Positions 1 to 7,812 of a DNA stretch of 14,421 bases are shown one piece after another; position 1 is the first letter of the stretch; every line of letters begins with the position of its first letter. Both the position numbers and the translations under genes were made by a program. The notes beneath the pieces are model-generated. The model ran no database searches. It saw only the letters and a list, made by a program, of their open reading frames with translations, and was not told the DNA's origin. This stretch comes from Larix sibirica (taxonomy: Eukaryota; Streptophyta; Pinopsida; Pinales; Pinaceae). Location: positions 1,476 through 15,896 of the forward strand of contig NWUY0300109904.1 of assembly GCA_004151065.3 (NCBI GenBank). Reading direction: 5' to 3'.

Positions 1-111
1 TTCTTTGTTTCTGTGCTTTGTCTTTCTTCTAGTGATCCTATTGATCTTATGCAATTGAATTATTATGCTATAATTGTATGAAAAACTAACATAGACCAAT
101 GGAATACAACT

Positions 112-530
112 ACCTCTTCCCCATGGGACTTCCGCTTGGATAAAAGGAATTCAAGTGGAAGTTGCCCAACATGAGTTTGGGAATATTGTTATTATTGACT
201 AGAAGCCCCAATGTATCTAGCGTTTATTGAATATCCGCCTTTCGTTTTGGCTTCTTCTCTTTCGTTGTTTGAGGGATTGGAATTGGGTACTTTCCCTATG
301 TTCCCTCCCTATAGAACACCATCAACGAGTAAGAATACACCAATTCTCTATGTGAGGGTGTATAGCTCCAACTTGTACAAAAAATTTGAAGCATTAAAAT
401 AAGCTAAACAAAGCTACTTCAAGTTAGTTTTCCCAAAATTAGGTTTCTAAGGTTAAAACCTTGTATTATTTTTGTTTGAGCCATGTTCTTTATTTATAGT
501 CTTGTATGAGATTGTTTGTGGTTTTCTTTT
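112..530 (+). repeat. 5' LTR of a decayed Ty3/gypsy element
   Basis: This is the left long terminal repeat of the element ending near 3122. The case rests on a direct repeat seen in the sequence. The block 327-510 aligns with 2940-3111 through shared strings such as GAGTAAGAATACACCA, GGAGCATTAG/GAAGCATTAA, GTTTTCCCAAAATT and TTGTTCTTTATTT/ATGTTCTTTATTT, in the same order and spacing. A weaker match links the left ends (CTTGGATAAAAGG against CTTGGAGGTAAAAAGG, then TCAAGTGGAAG against TCAGTGGAGGAAG). Both copies come to about 420 bp. The terminal TG/CA dinucleotides have decayed, so the edges are uncertain by about 10-20 bp. The divergence is large, which implies an old insertion. No target-site duplication could be picked out. 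The 63-codon open frame at 211-402 lies inside the LTR and is not a gene. Confidence 0.72.
128..162. repeat. 13-bp hairpin inside the 5' LTR
   Basis: ACTTCCGCTTGGA (128-140) can pair along its whole length with TTCAAGTGGAAGT (150-162). There are two G-T wobbles and a 9-nt loop. The corresponding part of the 3' LTR (about 2715-2755) does not keep the pairing, so the foldback is specific to this copy or was lost in the other. No function is claimed. Confidence 0.5.
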
Positions 531-542
531 TGCATCAAGAAA
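531..542 (+). other. Decayed primer-binding site, initiator Met-tRNA type
   Basis: Right after the 5' LTR the sequence reads TTTTTGCATCAAGAAAC. Plant gypsy and copia elements commonly carry TGGTATCAGAGC here, complementary to the 3' end of initiator Met-tRNA. The remnant keeps the TG.ATCA.GA..C skeleton. The position, at the LTR end and 29 bases before the gag ATG, is the main support. The similarity alone would be weak. Confidence 0.4.
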
Positions 543-570
543 CTAGAGGGCTTTCCTACAAGGTCTAGAG

Positions 571-1204
571 ATGAGAACACAAAAAATGATGTGGATTTTT
601 GATGAAGAACATGCCAAGGAAGATTTGAAAGCTACGTTTATATGGTTGGTAAAGAGCATTGTGGCATTCATTGAAATGCACAATTTCTTGGAATGAAGGA
701 GAAGGATGGACACTCGATGATGATTGAGGATGAAGAAGAAAAGGTTGACCCATAAGATTTTAAAGACAAGAACCTTGGAGTCTTAGTTAATAACCTTCTT
801 GTCTTTCATCTTCCAATGCTCCATTTAAGGTAGAAGTGTAACTTGAAATACCATCTTATGATGGTCAAGTTAATGTTGAGAAGTTGAAATGTTTGTTGAA
901 ACATTTAGAAGTTTATCTTGGTCTTGATAAAATAAAGAAGCACAACATAAATCTTTTGTAAATTTAATAAGTCCAAAAATGCTTTGTTATAATGGGAGAG
1001 CTATGTAGATGCATTAGGCTAGGCAAAAAGCACATGGCTACAAAATGGTAGGATTTTAAGGAATTGTTGAAATTAGAGTTCCATTCAAGAGGAGGCTATG
1101 AAAAGGAATAACTCATGAAATGGCAATACCTTTGGCATGAACAAGGATAAAGTGGACAATAATACATTTTAGAAATTCAAAAATAAGACATCAAGAAATA
1201 ACAA
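571..1204 (+). pseudogene. Ty3/gypsy gag remnant (first copy)
   Basis: This is a dead capsid/nucleocapsid (gag) reading frame. In a live element it would form the virus-like particle. The natural start is ATG 571 (MRTQKMMW...), and the frame stays open for 41 codons to a TGA at 694-696. With stops and frameshifts ignored, recognisable gag text follows. A stretch containing MIEDEEEKVDP is followed by KVEV*LEIPSYDGQVN (about 830-875), the W..Y-VDAL segment (ESYVDALRLGKKH-like, about 995-1035) and the LMKWQYLWHEQGQSGQ-like segment (about 1111-1160). The order fits gypsy gag proteins of the retrotransposon-gag family that I know from plants. The CCHC zinc knuckle expected downstream is absent. 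Several in-frame stops rule out function. A partial second copy follows directly. Confidence 0.72.
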
Positions 1205-1530
1205 CTCTTTTCCTTCATCTTCAAATGACCCATTTAAAGTAAAAGTGTAACTTGAAATACCATCTTATGGTGGTCAAGTTAATGTTGATATATTGAATTT
1301 CTAGTTGGAACAATGAAGTTTATTTTGGTCTTTATAAAATGCAGAAGCACAACAAAACTTTTCACATTGAAAAATATCTAGACATGCTTGTTATGGAGGC
1401 TATGTGGATGCCTCAAAGCTAGGCAAAAAAGCACATGGTTACAAAATGGAAGGATTTCAATGGATTGTTAAAATCATAGTGCTATTGAAGAGGAGGTTAT
1501 AAAGAGGAATAATTGATGAAATGGCAATGG
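1205..1530 (+). pseudogene. Tandem second copy of the gag core
   Basis: This is a direct repeat of about 795-1128, offset by about 409 bp. CCATTTAAGG at 821 matches CCATTTAAAG at 1230. Both copies then read GTGTAACTTGAAATACCATC and TGGTCAAGTTAATGTTGA, and further on AGGCAAAAA, CACATGG, ACAAAATGG and ATGAAATGGCAAT in the same order. The second copy has its own additional stops and small deletions. Both copies carry the same TAA where a lysine codon is expected (V-stop-LEIP). The sequence then jumps directly towards the protease, so the rest of gag, including the zinc knuckle, is missing. Confidence 0.75.
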
Positions 1531-1533
1531 AAA

Positions 1534-2060
1534 TTCAGCGGTGGAAAATGACAAGCAAGAAGGGAAAAATAGGGTAGAAAACACCTTGGATCTGGATGAA
1601 ACCATGGTTTGCACCACATTGCAACAATAAAGGGAAAGTGGAGATAAAATTACATTGTTCCAAATAAAAATTCAAGTGAAGACCTAGAAAGTAAATGGTT
1701 TGTTTGATAATGGTTCTTACTGTAATTTTATTTTTGAATTCTTAGTAGATGAGCTTGGTCTAGAATCTTATGATCTATTACAACCATGTTCATTGGGTTG
1801 GATCAAAGAGAAATAAGCCGTGAGAATCACTAGGGGATGCAAGATCAGGTTTGCCATTTAAGTTGTTTGTGTTGATGAAGTAATGTGAAGTTAGACCACT
1901 AGATGTAGGTGAAGTGATGTTAGGTAGCAAATGTAGGTAGCGGATGTAGGTGAAGTGATGTTAGGTAGCGGATGTAAGTGAAGTGATGTTAGGCAACCCA
2001 TATATGTGGGATAGGGGTGCTTATTTTTAGAAGAATGAAGACAATTATTGATTGGTCACA
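1534..2060 (+). pseudogene. Gypsy aspartic protease remnant
   Basis: This is the decayed retropepsin-like domain that would cut the Gag-Pol polyprotein. Reading across frameshifts it gives ENTLDLDETMVCTTLQQ (about 1580-1628), then FQIKIQV, VNGLFDNGSYCNF (about 1692-1728), FLVDELGLESYDL and LGWIKEK, RITRGCKIRFAI and LDVGEVMLG. GNPYMWDRGAYF (about 1992-2028) follows. The catalytic motif is DNGS where plant gypsy proteases usually have DSGS or DTGS, so the catalytic Asp is still encoded. In-frame stops elsewhere (for example after WIKEK and after GAYF) make it a pseudogene. A 28-bp minisatellite interrupts it at the LDVGEVMLG segment. The residue pattern matches plant gypsy proteins as I know them, without a database search. 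Confidence 0.7.
1901..1997 (+). repeat. 28-bp minisatellite inside the protease remnant
   Basis: There are three 28-bp units at 1901-1928, 1942-1969 and 1970-1997, each built on GATGTAGGTGAAGTGATG followed by TTAGGTAGC or TTAGGCAAC. A 13-bp partial unit (AAATGTAGGTAGC, 1929-1941) sits between the first and second. The unit encodes the DVGEVMLG(S/N) stretch of the protease. The extra DNA relative to one unit is 28+13+28 = 69 bp, which is 23 codons. The third unit is therefore back in the original frame and runs into GNPYMWDRG, although the middle of the insertion contains stops. Confidence 0.9.
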
Positions 2061-2684
2061 AGGTGGTAAGACTCTTGTTAAGACAAGTAAGAAGTAAGAA
2101 GCCTTAAAATCTGATGGAGGAGTGGATACAGGGAAACTAATGGAGGCCTTGTGCTTCCATCTCCTTCACTTGTAATCTTTTGGGGACCAAGAGTGATTCA
2201 TTAAGAAGGATCATGATAATGAAACAGTTAATTTTTATTTATTTATTTAAAGGTTCTTAGTTTATGATTTGTTCTTGACCTACATGTTGCTACTTTTAAA
2301 AGAAAACACGGTTTTACTATTGAAGCAAAACATGTTGCTATAGAACCACACATGTTGCTTCAAAGTGGACAAGTTAAAATTGGTTTCATAAGTCTTTGGC
2401 ATAATGGGGTCATACAAAGTTGAGGTGGATGAAATTTGAACTATTGTGTGTTGGAATATATGCACAAGCCCTCAAAAATCAACCTTAAATTTGTATATAT
2501 ACTTCTAAAAAAGGCAAAATTGTTGTAGTTGTAGTTGGACATTACTTTGTTGTTCAATGTCTATTGTTGCGAAAATTTTGACTAGGATGTTGACAACTAT
2601 CCCCATGTGCCCACCAAATTTCAGCACCAAACGTGTTTGTTTTGTACTCCTAAAGGTTAAAATACAATGGGCTATGATGGCAAC
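2061..2684 (+). other. Unrecognised internal part of the gypsy element
   Basis: This lies between the protease remnant and the purine tract, where pol should be. Reverse transcriptase, RNase H and integrase motifs (YxDD, HHCC, DDE neighbourhoods) are not visible. Only about 0.6 kb is present where several kilobases are expected, so a large internal deletion is inferred. One stretch (about 2280-2420) reads open as ATFKRKHGFTIEAKHVAIEP and beyond, but I do not recognise it. A short ATTT run lies at 2234-2248. The 61-codon minus-strand open frame at 2280-2465 is the shadow of this stretch. Confidence 0.4.
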
Positions 2685-2699
2685 AAAATGAAGGGGGGA
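2685..2699 (+). other. Polypurine tract before the 3' LTR
   Basis: AAAATGAAGGGGGGA directly precedes the inferred start of the 3' LTR. LTR retrotransposons prime plus-strand DNA synthesis from such a tract. Its position one base before the alignable LTR start is the main evidence. Confidence 0.55.
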
Positions 2700-3122
2700 T
2701 CTCTTATCATTCTTGGAGGTAAAAAGGTTTTACATCTCAGTGGAGGAAGAAACTAATTGGGGGAAGAATGTGAACGAGCACGAGTTCTGAGAAAAGGAAA
2801 CAAACGGTCTCTAAATCCCCATTGCTATAGAAGGGAGCGATTTGCATGTTGGTTTGAAGCTTGGAGGAAAAGAAGAGTGCAACTCCAATAGCATAGAGAT
2901 TGGATATGCGTCTTAGAGCTAAACAATAGCCTATAATAGGGAGTAAGAATACACCATTTCTTCATTGGAGGGTGTATGTTGAAAAAATATGGAGCATTAG
3001 AAGAAGCCAAAAAAAGCTTTTTCGTGTTGGTTTTCCCAAAATTGTTGTTCGAGGGTAAAACGTATCTATGTTTGTGTGAGTATTGTTCTTTATTTCTTGC
3101 ATTATATGAGTTGGCCATTCCC
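2699..3122 (+). repeat. 3' LTR of the decayed Ty3/gypsy element
   Basis: This is the right long terminal repeat, pairing with about 112-530 in direct orientation. The best conserved part is 2940-3111. The left end follows the purine tract, and the length of about 420 bp agrees with the 5' copy. The right edge is judged from where similarity to the 5' LTR ends, near the TATATGAG/GTATGAG match. The overlapping open frames on both strands here (2825-3142, 2962-3162 and 2976-3206) are chance frames in LTR sequence. Confidence 0.7.
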
Positions 3123-3460
3123 TTGACTCTCGAATGTGCCAACCTCTTGAATCAAATATCAATCCAACCTTTTAGAGTGCAATTGCACCCATTTTCCTTT
3201 CTCTGAAAACATGAAAAAAAACATGTTTTTAAAATAAGAACATGCCATCTTGACCTCTTCAAATATTGGCCTCAAAATTTAGTTTTTGAGTTTGTACATT
3301 CTTCTTCATTTGACCACAACCACCATAGAATTGCAAAAAAATTGTATATTTTGAGTGCCTTTTTAGTTGGCATAATTAACAACTTAAAGCAATCGGTTAA
3401 ATGAAATTATTTGAACCTCTTCCAAATATCCTTTAAACTATATAAAATGATCATTTCAAC
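3123..3460. other. Non-coding AT-rich spacer
   Basis: No gene or known element is visible. It holds a 14-bp perfect palindrome AAAAACATGTTTTT at 3217-3230, which is unremarkable in AT-rich DNA. Confidence 0.5.
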
Positions 3461-4041
3461 TTGTTTTAAACCTTTTTTTGGTGTTTTGGATTGATTTTGG
3501 TTCATGTAGTTTGTTTTGGCTAGTTTTGGCTTAATTTTGATCGTTTCATCGTTTTTGGTTGTTTGGACACATTTTTTTATCGTTTGGACTTGTTTTGGTT
3601 GTTTCAGCTTAGTTTGGGTTGTTTTGGCTTAGTTTGATTGTTATATTGGGTCATTTTGGCTATTTTGTCTCATTTGGGCAAATTTTATATCATTTTTGCT
3701 TGGTGCCACTACTTATTTTGGCTTAGTTCCACAGTTTTTGTGGTTTTTGCTCTTCTTGTGGTGTAATTTGGTTTGTTTTGGTTCTTTTTATAGTTTTTGG
3801 TTTGCTTTGATCGTTTTGTTTCAATTTGGGTTGTTTCATCGCTTTTAGCATGGTTCAACTATTTCCGCTCGTTCTTTAGCTCAATTTCATCTTAGTTTGA
3901 CTTGTTCTGACTCTATTTGGTTGGTTTTGGCCCCCATTTTTGTTGTTTTAGTATAGTGTCACTTTTGTGGTCTTGGTTTTTTTCGTTTGCTTGTTTTGGC
4001 TAGTTTCTATGATTTTGGCTTGTTTTGACTCATTTGTGCTA
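3461..4041 (+). repeat. Degenerate T/G-rich short-unit array
   Basis: Roughly 580 bp of the plus strand is dominated by T and G with few A. Variants of one short motif recur, such as GTTTTGGCTTAGTTTTGATC, TTGTTTTGGTTG and GTTTTGGCTAGTTTTGGCTT. Spacing is about 10 or 20 bp and units are heavily diverged. It looks like an old, slippage-expanded simple repeat whose units have mutated. The 71-codon open frame starting at 3967 is a by-product of the A-poor composition and overlaps the RNase H remnant of the LINE in antisense. The right edge falls exactly where the RNase H text of the minus-strand LINE stops. Confidence 0.8.
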
Positions 4042-4137
4042 ATTTTGTATTACTACACCTATTGTACATGCACCAAGATCTCCTTGACTTGCACCATCAA
4101 TGAAAGCTATTGCACAATTTTTGTCAATATGCTCCTC
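4042..4137 (-). pseudogene. RNase H domain fragment of the LINE
   Basis: This is a 32-codon uninterrupted stretch on the minus strand. It begins EEHIDKNC and continues into AFIDGASQGDLGACTIGVV. It matches the first beta strands of the RNase H fold found at the C-terminus of many plant LINE polyproteins, where F-DGAS-GNPG-G-G-V is typical. The remaining two-thirds of the domain, with the other acidic residues, is missing because the T/G-rich array begins at once. It lies in the expected place after the zinc knuckle. Confidence 0.7.
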
Positions 4138-4403
4138 TTTAATCACTCTATAGTTTGTTCAAAGCCTTGTAGAATAGTTTAACTTTGTACAACACATTGG
4201 AAAGGAGACAAACCTTTCATAAAAATTTAGGTGTTATTGGCTAGTCATAAGTCCCATCCAACTAACAAAGACAAACACTTGAACTTCTTAACAACATAAT
4301 TCTTGTACCACATAAGCAAATGTTCAGTAGACTCAATTGCATAAAATGCACATGTTCGAACCATTATAACCTATTTTTCTGAGGGATATCCCATGTGAGA
4401 ATC

Positions 4404-4483
4404 TTATGCTTTAAAGCTAAGTACAATAAGATGCAAGAAAACATTATACTTTAAAGCTAACCACATAAAGTTACGAGACTTTA
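4404..4483. repeat. 40-bp tandem duplication inside the LINE
   Basis: TTATGCTTTAAAGCTAA (4404-4420) recurs as TTATACTTTAAAGCTAA (4444-4460), an offset of 40 bp. On the minus strand this duplicates the LALK(H/Y)-coding stretch between FMW and ILTWD, so LALKYN and LALKHK both appear. Confidence 0.7.
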
Positions 4484-4919
4484 AAGAACATTTATATTTC
4501 TAGATAAGCTTCCACCACTAGAGCATTTGCTCCTCTCCAACTGTAGCACCAAAAGTTTAATATGCAGATTTAAGAGTTTATACTCCAGCATTTTTGCAAT
4601 TAAAGGTGCATTTTGCCATTAAAGTTATAGGCATGGTTTGATGCATAGTGAAGTAAGAAAAAACAAAGATAAGCACTTTACATTTTTGTATTTTTAAAGC
4701 CACATAAGGTTATGAGACTTTACAGAAAACCACATAAAGTTACGAGGCTTTATAGGACATTTATATTTCTAGATAAGCGTCCACCACCAAACCATTTGCT
4801 CTAGTACCAAAAGCTTCATATGCAAATTTAAGGGTATATATTCCACCGTTTCTACAATTAAAAGTACATTGTGCCATTAAAGGAATAGGCATGGTTTGAT
4901 GCATAGTGAAGTAAAGAGA
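4459..4919. repeat. Direct duplication, about 200 bp with 269-bp period, inside the LINE
   Basis: Copy 1 is about 4459-4660 and copy 2 about 4728-4919. Both contain CCACATAAAGTTACGAG, ACATTTATATTTCTAGATAAG, TCCACCAC, CATTTGCTC, TATGCA.ATTTAAG and GGCATGGTTTGATGCATAGTG in the same order. Copy 2 lacks about 9-10 bp near 4800. A third, 30-bp partial copy (CCACATAAGGTTATGAGACT) sits at about 4696-4725. On the minus strand the unit spans the GIYTLK..AY to RNFMW part of ORF2, so that part of the dead protein is present twice. Confidence 0.92.
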
Positions 4920-4960
4920 ACATTTCAAATTATTGCAGTTTTATTTCATGGCATTCGTGT

Positions 4961-5702
4961 TGGGGAAACACACTAGCATTAGGCCCTACTATTTACAAAT
5001 CAAACACAAACTAGCTAAAGGTTCTTTCATTTTGTATCTCCCAAAGTGCACCAACTTCAAATCTTTCCAAATAAATTAAAATTTAGTTGAGATCTTTTTT
5101 TGATGCTTCTAGTCAATACTCACACAAAGCAACCTTTTAATAACTTTTCATGACTAGGAGGTATTTATTTTGTGAATTTTTTGAGGACCAACACTTATAC
5201 TCAACCTCTACTGGATGTACTAGTGTAAAACAACCATGAGCATAACCACTAGTCATCTCCTAGGTGAGGCTTGAAACTTGATGGGGACATTAACAAGGGC
5301 CCTGCTTTCACTAACCCTATAAGCTGGTATTGACAATAAAAATCTTTGTAGATATTAGGATAGTTCAATAAGTTATCTAGGCTATCTATATGCCTCTCCT
5401 TGGGGACTATGGATTGTATACCAAAGTGTGGTTAAACATTGTCGATTGCTACTTTTTATATATTTTAAAATGTTGGTTCATAAAATAGTTAGTAGTTTTA
5501 TAATTCTATATTTAACAACTATTCCAAGGGGCTCTTATTGTAAGTTGTTGTGACATTGATTTTGTGTTGTAATCACATAGCCTTTAGTGGGAAAAATAAA
5601 GGGTTGAGTGGATGGAACCCTTGTTTATACTTGTTTACAAGCCAAACCGATATCATTCATATTAGATTAATATTATTGTGGAGTTTGATTAGTTTCAAGC
5701 AT
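4961..5702. other. No recognisable feature
   Basis: I searched both strands here for an upstream RT (FADD, PQGDPLSP) belonging to the LINE and found none. The longest open frame nearby (5550-5819, plus, 89 codons) has no known motif and starts in AT-rich sequence. It is not supported as a gene. Confidence 0.4.
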
Positions 5703-5738
5703 ATAGAAGACAATTTGGTAATAGAAGACAATTTGGAA
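5703..5738 (+). repeat. 18-bp tandem duplication
   Basis: ATAGAAGACAATTTGGTA is followed directly by ATAGAAGACAATTTGGAA, 17 of 18 bases identical. A looser third echo (ATGGAAGACCAT) lies at about 5751. The unit is six codons (IEDNLV, IEDNLE) in the 89-codon open frame, but that frame is not otherwise supported. Confidence 0.85.
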
Positions 5739-6335
5739 AGTAGAAAGTTTATGGAAGACCATATAATAAGAGTGAATAACTTTTTTTTGTTATATGGAAT
5801 TTCTCTATTTACCTTTTGAGATAAAAGGCACACTTGTCATTTTTGAATTAGTGGTATGATAAAAAAGTTTGAGAGTGATGATGTGAGGGAATCTTTTGGG
5901 GAGGAAAGCCAAGGTATGAGAGGTACTTTACGTAGTGGTTGGTGTTGCCATTAATCTAGAGTACATAATCTTCCTAAGAATTGCAACTCCTTTGTGTGAG
6001 GGATATAAGAGGGTTGAGAAAGGAAGTGTAAGAAGGTTTGAAATGACGTTTATCCATGATCATATGGAAACCAATCCATTATCAACTCGTCATTGCCTTA
6101 TATAGATTTGGGAATTGGTCTTGTAGGTCTTAAGACATTGAGTAGCAATGAGGATGGAACAATGAAGGTCAAGGAACGAGGGAATGAGGTAGAAGGAACT
6201 AATGTATGTGGGTGAGGGTGGTCTTAATTCTTCATTGAATGAATATAAGGTCTTAAAGTGGAAGAATAAACTTAAATATTTTAGTGGGATTTTTAGTTGT
6301 TTTAGATATCCTTCCTTAATTATATGCTTAGAAGA
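5739..6335. other. No recognisable feature
   Basis: This is AT-rich sequence with purine-rich plus-strand patches (for example about 6145-6200). No domain text, tRNA or repeat family is recognised. Confidence 0.35.
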
Positions 6336-6822
6336 ATGGGTGGTTGTTTGGAAAATAATTTAAAAAAAATAATGGAACTCATGAAGAATTCAGTTGCTCA
6401 AGAAACATGCATTTTGGTTTTTATTAATGAATTGATCACTTTAAATGTTTTGTAAATGGGTTTTGGCTTTATGGAACCAAGTGCGCTGTTAGGAACATGA
6501 CCTTGATATGTTTGCTCTTAAAGAAGTAATCTAACTTCTTTTGAGACTAATTTAAAAAAACGGAACTCATTAAGAATTCAATTGCTCAAGAAACATGCAT
6601 TTTGGTTTTTATTAATGAAGTGATCACTTATGGGTGGTTGTTTGGAAAATAATTTAAAAAAATAATGGAACTCATGAATAATTCAGTTGCTCAAGAAACA
6701 TGCATTTTAGTTTTTATTAATGAAGTGATCACTTTAAATGTTTTGTAAATGGGTTTTGGCTTTTTGGAACCAAGTGCGGTTTTGGGAACATGACCTTGAT
6801 ATGTTTGCTCTTAAGAAGTATA
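6336..6822 (+). repeat. Three-copy local duplication (full, partial, full)
   Basis: Copy A is 6336 to about 6528. Copy B is a short internal piece, 6549-6630. Copy C is 6630 to about 6822. A and C are nearly the same over about 192 bp, with some 8-10 differences by eye. B corresponds to AATTTAAAA...GTGATCACTTA of A and C, and ends exactly where C begins with ATGGGTGGTTGTTTGG. Offsets are 294 bp (A to C), 192 bp (A to B) and 102 bp (B to C). A 20-bp non-matching bridge (6529-6548) lies between A and B. No protein family is recognised in the unit, whose frames contain stops. Confidence 0.93.
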
Positions 6823-6877
6823 ATAAAACTAGATGGATAAAAGTTTAAGGAATGTAATTGGTAGTCTCAAAAGAAGT
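6534..6877. repeat. 16-nt perfect inverted repeat bracketing copies B and C
   Basis: ACTTCTTTTGAGACTA (6534-6549) is the exact reverse complement of TAGTCTCAAAAGAAGT (6862-6877), 312 bp apart. The left arm lies in the bridge between copies A and B. The right arm lies just after copy C. Confidence 0.8.
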
Positions 6878-7812
6878 GATCACATTCTTCAAGCTTAAAC
6901 AATGTGAAATCTTCTGTTTGGGAAGGTAAATAGGATTTAGGTTTCAATTTAGAAATGCTTATCCAAACCAAATTTATCGGCGATTCAACTTCCAACATCA
7001 ATTTGCTAGGCTTAACCATCAAACTTAGAAGTCGACCATCTTGTGAAATTTGTTTGAATGTGCTGCACAAAACAACCATTTTAAGAAAACTCAGGAGGTA
7101 TTGCAATGAAGTAAGAGGAGATTAAAAAGATTAAGCAACCCTTGAAAAGTGTATCTAATAACACACATAGGATATTAATAAGGCTAACTATCCTTGGCAT
7201 TTAGCTAGATAATCCTCCCATCCACAATATTTAGATGAAGATCGTGAGCTAGAATTTGCTAGTGTTTGTAGATCCTCATATAGAAATTTGACAAATGACT
7301 TAAAAAAATGTAAGAATGTGAATTTGTGTCGTTTTTTGTAGGAAATAAAACTTGTGTATTTTAAATTAAACACAACCTTAAACCCTATATTGGGGAAGAT
7401 GATACATCCTTTACTTATACAACCATAATTAAGGAGTAGGGGTGGAGAGGGGAGTAGCTAATGTGATTGTTCTTCATTTAAAGATAATATTGTTGGGCTT
7501 GATATTCCACCATGTATGAGGTGCATACTTACAATTAGAAAACAAGGTAATCATTGTTTTGGTGATGTAATATTTCCATCCCAAAATGTACAATCAAAGA
7601 AAGGTGAGTGTTATAGTCCGAGATTGTAAATAATGATGTTCTTGAGAGAATCCTATTCATTGTTGAAGTATATAAGAATGCGAAGATAAATTTGATGGAT
7701 TGTCTTTTTTTGGAATGGAGAAAATAATTTGAATGGAAAATTCTTTAGACGACAACCTTACGAAGGATGGAAAATCTATTCTTAGAGTCAATGTTGTATA
7801 CTTTGTCTAATA
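6878..7812. other. Unidentified sequence with two unsupported open frames and a G-rich tract
   Basis: The minus-strand open frame 7106-6867 (79 codons) includes VKPSKLMLEVES and KPKSYLPSQTEDFTLF. It reads like protein text, but I cannot assign a family. The minus-strand frame 7373-7188 (61 codons) is likewise unassigned. A purine-rich run at 7433-7454 (GGAGTAGGGGTGGAGAGGGG) has four G-runs of two to four bases. No promoter or gene context supports either frame. Confidence 0.3.

Larger units (their letters stand above)
4042..4960 (-). pseudogene. LINE remnant: post-RT region, zf-RVT knuckle and RNase H
   Basis: This is the C-terminal part of a dead plant L1-type non-LTR retrotransposon ORF2, read from 4960 down to 4042. 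In order it gives: (1) GIYTLKFAYEAFGT (4844-4803), the 'GIYTVKSAY' element that follows RT in plant LINEs, and a second copy GV*TLKSAY*TFGAT (4586-4542). (2) RNFMWLALK. (3) ILTWD (4402-4388) then PQKNR. (4) After a frameshift, a zf-RVT-like knuckle at 4364-4254 with VRTCAFY, ESTEHLLMWY and LLVGW. (5) An RNase H start at 4137-4042 containing FIDGASQGDLGACTIGVVI, with the first catalytic Asp (DGAS) present. Two knuckle cysteines appear as Tyr (CAFY for CxxC, and LMWY). The RT itself (FADD) is not found upstream. The RNase H is cut off at the T/G-rich array. Internal duplications are listed separately. Confidence 0.72.

Noticed and set aside
2825-3206. Overlapping open frames on both strands
   Set aside because: They lie in the 3' LTR and the bases just after it, and have no counterpart frame in the 5' LTR.
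3967-4182. 71-codon plus-strand open frame with hydrophobic, membrane-like residues
   Set aside because: It starts inside the A-poor T/G-rich array, where stop codons are rare, and ends antisense to the LINE RNase H remnant.
7433-7454. G-rich tract as a G-quadruplex or second purine tract
   Set aside because: Only two-base G-runs limit the quadruplex, and no LTR start follows it.
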